A stretch of 64,000 nt of DNA, taken from contig NZ_JAQOSQ010000018.1 in NCBI RefSeq assembly GCF_030068455.1, positions 1 to 64,000 of the forward strand, in the 5' to 3' direction. Numbering within the stretch: position 1 is the first letter of the stretch; the number at the start of each line of letters is the position of its first letter. The DNA is from Roseofilum casamattae BLCC-M143 (GTDB taxonomy: Bacteria; Cyanobacteriota; Cyanobacteriia; Cyanobacteriales; Desertifilaceae). Positions 62,218 to 64,000 of this stretch are shown here, one piece after another. The notes under the pieces were generated by a model that did no database searches, was not told where the DNA came from, and was given only the letters and a program-made list of their open reading frames with translations. The translations under genes and the position numbers were made by a program.

Positions 62218-62748
62218 TTACTCGGACTCGCGATTATCAATGATGACTTCATTCTTAATCTGATTTCCATCAGTTTCCATTATGAACTTCACCACGCCCT
62301 CAGACTTCACCACCGCGACAAGAGTGATCGCAAAGGCCAACACTATCCCAACCCAACGGGAATCATGACGCAATGGTGCGATCGCGATCCAAACGTTCCG
62401 CAGCAATTGAGTTACCCCAGTCGGCCGGGGAGTTGTGCGGCCTGAAATGCGATCGAACTCTGATGCGGTTACCAGGTTCACAACCTCAATCTCAATCTTC
62501 CAATTTCCCAACCAATCCTGAGATTTCTGACGTTGGGCGATCGCAACCCAGCCGCCTTCAATCTCAAATGCAAAAAAGTCATCGCCGGCAACGGGAACGG
62601 GAACGGGAATTTCATTTTCTAAGTAACCATCCTCTTGGAGTAGATCCCGCTTTTTCCTAAAATCCAAGAAGGCTTTAGCGGGGAGGGATTGAGAACGTAG
62701 GTCTGCCTCCTGGCTAAGACGGACATGATATTTTTTTGAAGCAAGCAC
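62218..62748 (-). CDS. Unknown protein with one C-terminal membrane helix
   Basis: This 176-residue protein starts at GTG 62748 (or the TTG just before it), with GGAG upstream. It has a soluble first half (WVAIAQRQKSQDWLGNWKIE), a single hydrophobic helix near 133-151 (RWVGIVLAFAITLVAVVKS), and a short tail. No known domain is recognised. A tail-anchored or signalling role is possible but unproven. An inverted repeat lies directly upstream (62779-62875). Confidence 0.55.
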   Translation of the reverse strand: MLASKKYHVRLSQEADLRSQSLPAKAFLDFRKKRDLLQEDGYLENEIPVPVPVAGDDFFAFEIEGGWVAIAQRQKSQDWLGNWKIEIEVVNLVTASEFDRISGRTTPRPTGVTQLLRNVWIAIAPLRHDSRWVGIVLAFAITLVAVVKSEGVVKFIMETDGNQIKNEVIIDNRESE

Positions 62749-62778
62749 AAGGTAGTCTCCTTACTATTTTTTTCGTTA

Positions 62779-62875
62779 GGACACCTCTATTTATTGCCGT
62801 TCTAGCCATGAAAACAGCTAAAACGGCAAGGGTATATTCGGAATCAGCTTCTGAATTGGAATAAATAGAGGTGCT
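62779..62875. repeat. Palindromic MITE-like element
   Basis: CACCTCTATTTATT (62782-62795) and its exact complement AATAAATAGAGGTG (62860-62873) bound a nested hairpin: GCCGTTCTAGC pairs with GCTAAAACGGC with one mismatch. CGTTA at 62774-62778 and 62876-62880 may be a target duplication. It lies within the promoter region of the minus-strand gene at 62218-62748. Confidence 0.6.
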
Positions 62876-62877
62876 CG

Positions 62878-62896
62878 TTAATCAAGTCGCCAAACT
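62878..62896. repeat. Repeat B, copy 1 (TTAATCAAGTCGCCAA)
   Basis: The 16-mer TTAATCAAGTCGCCAA recurs exactly at 63859-63874, in the same orientation, and a shorter relative (CAAAGTCGCCAACTT) lies at 63645-63659. All are in non-coding DNA on either side of the HTH gene. The function is not known. Confidence 0.6.
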
Positions 62897-63010
62897 CAAT
62901 AGATATCAGCTATGATAACCGATCTGCTATGAATGGTGGTGAAATCTAAAGAAGTTGCAATAAGTTGAAGTAAGATTCAATTCTCGATTAATTTTTCAGA
63001 CTGAGGTAAC

Positions 63011-63604
63011 CTACCAGACTTCTAATGTGCATTCTAGTAATAGCGATCTCAGGTGTTCTAGAAGTACGATTGCTTTAGCGCGATCGCTTTCCTTAAAACT
63101 ACCCGTCACGACCAATTGCTGATAATTCTCCTTTCCCTCTGAAGGCATTTGTTTTTCTCCATCTGAAGAAAATGTGATGTTGCACTTGAGCAGTGTTTGG
63201 TTGAGATGCTCGAGTATCACTTCGATTGCCTTTAGATCGGACTGGTTGATTCCACCAATTGTGAAAAACCCTCCATGAGGGATTGCTCCTTTTGACTTCG
63301 ATGCGGTTGGATTCGAGCCGACTGGAGGATTAAAAGTAATCTTGTTCCGTGCAAACTGCAAAGCTCTTGTACTGTCTTGCTTCTCCTGACCCCAATCTGC
63401 ATACTCTTGCCACTCTTCAATCTTTAGAGCGTTCATGATTGAAATAAAGCTATCTATTAATATCGGTTTTCCACTTAAAAACCTCTTAAGTGTTGATTTA
63501 GATATATAAGCATACATAGACAAATCATCCATAGTCATGCGCATCTCATGCCTTCTGATGATAACTTCGTCTTTTCTACTTTGACGGAGTCTAATACTTC
63601 TCAT
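63011..63604 (-). CDS. XRE-like HTH protein with a duplicated C-terminal helix motif
   Basis: This 197-residue protein has an N-terminal HTH (about 18-65; MTMDDLSMYAYISKSTLKRF then LSGKP) of the kind that opens many cyanobacterial STAND proteins, ending ALKIEEWQEYAD. The C-terminal half has two similar segments, VILEHLNQTLLKCNITF and VLLEHLRSLLLECTLEVW. No known enzymatic domain is seen. I use the ATG at 63604 (MRSIRLRQSRKD), preceded by GAGG; the frame is open to a TTG at 63634. An 11-bp tandem repeat lies upstream (63678-63725). It could be a regulator or an adaptor. Confidence 0.7.
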   Translation of the reverse strand: MRSIRLRQSRKDEVIIRRHEMRMTMDDLSMYAYISKSTLKRFLSGKPILIDSFISIMNALKIEEWQEYADWGQEKQDSTRALQFARNKITFNPPVGSNPTASKSKGAIPHGGFFTIGGINQSDLKAIEVILEHLNQTLLKCNITFSSDGEKQMPSEGKENYQQLVVTGSFKESDRAKAIVLLEHLRSLLLECTLEVW

Positions 63605-63644
63605 CAATTTAAGCCTCAAGCCCTTATGGTTCAATAGTGTTTTT

Positions 63645-63659
63645 CAAAGTCGCCAACTT
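63645..63659. repeat. Repeat B, short copy (CAAAGTCGCCAACTT)
   Basis: It shares AAGTCGCCAA with the copies at 62878 and 63859. It sits about 40 bp before the HTH start codon, between that start and the tandem repeat. Confidence 0.45.
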
Positions 63660-63677
63660 CGCATCTATGACTATTAT

Positions 63678-63725
63678 ACCCGAACTGAACCCGAACTGAA
63701 CCCGAACTGAACCCGAACTGAACCC
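63678..63725. repeat. Four tandem copies of an 11-bp repeat upstream of the HTH gene
   Basis: ACCCGAACTGA is repeated four times without change (63678-63721), followed by a partial fifth unit (63722-63725). The array lies about 74 bp upstream of the HTH gene's ATG. Its period is close to one helical turn, which suits a cooperative operator; plain slippage is also possible. Confidence 0.9.
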
Positions 63726-64000
63726 AAAGTTAGCATCCTTCATGTTTTAATGGGAATGTGCAAAGAATTAGCAATGTTCTTACCCGATGAACAGAGTATG
63801 TTTTGTTCATTCGTGTATTTTGTCTATTCTTTGGTAAAAAGCTTAAGTCTCCTGTCTCTTAATCAAGTCGCCAACTTTTAAAAGACAAGAGAAAAGTATA
63901 ACAAATCTGCTCAAAGCTAAACTATGCAAAACTTTGGGTAGATTTTACTTTTAAATTAGACTGCATGGTTGCTCGGTTATTTTTTCCGCCATTCCCAAGG
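63726..64000. other. Right-hand edge without a recognisable gene
   Basis: The last 275 bp contain one copy of repeat B (63859-63877). At the very edge a minus-strand frame reads PWEWRKK and stops with TAA at 63977-63979; it could be the C-terminus of a gene beyond the window, but eight codons are not enough to say so. Nothing else is supported. Confidence 0.4.

Noticed and set aside
63678-63725. CRISPR array
   Set aside because: The 11-bp units are directly adjacent without spacers. It is a simple tandem repeat.
63977-64000. C-terminus (PWEWRKK) of a gene entering from the right edge
   Set aside because: Too short to distinguish from chance.
1-64000. tRNA, rRNA or tmRNA genes, prophage structural genes, replication origin
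   Set aside because: No cloverleaf, rRNA or phage structural signature was recognised on either strand by reading. A covariance-model scan was not possible.

Overview
The window reads as a filamentous cyanobacterium. The palindrome GCGATCGC (HIP1) and its core CGATCG recur everywhere, coding and non-coding. The gene content is also cyanobacterial: a GUN4-domain protein, accessory proteins of the cyanoexosortase A / hormogonium-polysaccharide type, a PEP-CTERM surface protein, and giant Ser/Thr kinase-ATPase-GAF proteins of the HstK type. Species cannot be fixed from this sequence; an Oscillatoriales-like filament is my guess.

Layout. 1-620: the 5' end of an IS1634-type transposase and a decayed DUF429 gene. 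625-4189: a minus-strand conflict-type cassette (small adaptor-like protein, MNT nucleotidyltransferase, NB-ARC STAND ATPase). 4358-15087: signalling and metabolism (RHH-PAS protein, Cache-HAMP-PAS receptor, glutaminase, ParA-like ATPase, M20 amidohydrolase, GAF-PAS adenylate cyclase, PHP phosphoesterase). 15121-36971: a head-to-tail array of four ~5.3 kb kinase/ATPase/GAF genes, one ending in a histidine kinase and three in SpoIIE-type PP2C phosphatases, followed by a ~90 bp relic of a fifth copy. 37176-42781: a beta-hydroxyacid dehydrogenase, a DUF3754 membrane protein, a lone ABC ATPase, two cyanoexosortase A accessory proteins and an AraC-MGMT DNA-repair fusion. 42809-45915: two sulfotransferases and a glycosyltransferase-like protein. 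45923-55932: a thioredoxin-domain protein, small cyanobacterial proteins, a phosphorothioation-associated methyltransferase, two Uma2 nucleases, an HTH-GUN4 fusion and moeA. 56010-61566: malic enzyme, a PEP-CTERM protein, a C25/caspase-like peptidase and dusB. 61617-64000: an orphan MNT gene between direct repeats, an unknown membrane protein, an HTH regulator with 11-bp tandem repeats upstream, and no clear gene in the last ~270 bp.

How the genes may work together. The central theme is signal integration: PAS/Cache receptors, a class III cyclase and four giant kinases sit side by side, and three of the kinases share a phosphatase output typical of partner-switching control. Cell-surface polysaccharide and protein export is a second theme (exosortase accessories, PEP-CTERM substrate, sulfotransferases, glycosyltransferase). 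Both ends have an accessory-DNA character: IS, pseudogene, STAND/MNT genes and repeats. Small non-autonomous repeats are also present; one family (43721-44018 and 55163-55268) lies between convergent genes and supplies stop codons to two of them.

The observations I rate highest are the HTH-GUN4 fusion (53119-53871), the kinase array with swapped outputs, a predicted pseudokinase and a fossil copy, the adaptor-MNT-STAND cassette, and the MITE family between convergent genes. All functional statements are from motif reading; no searches were run.
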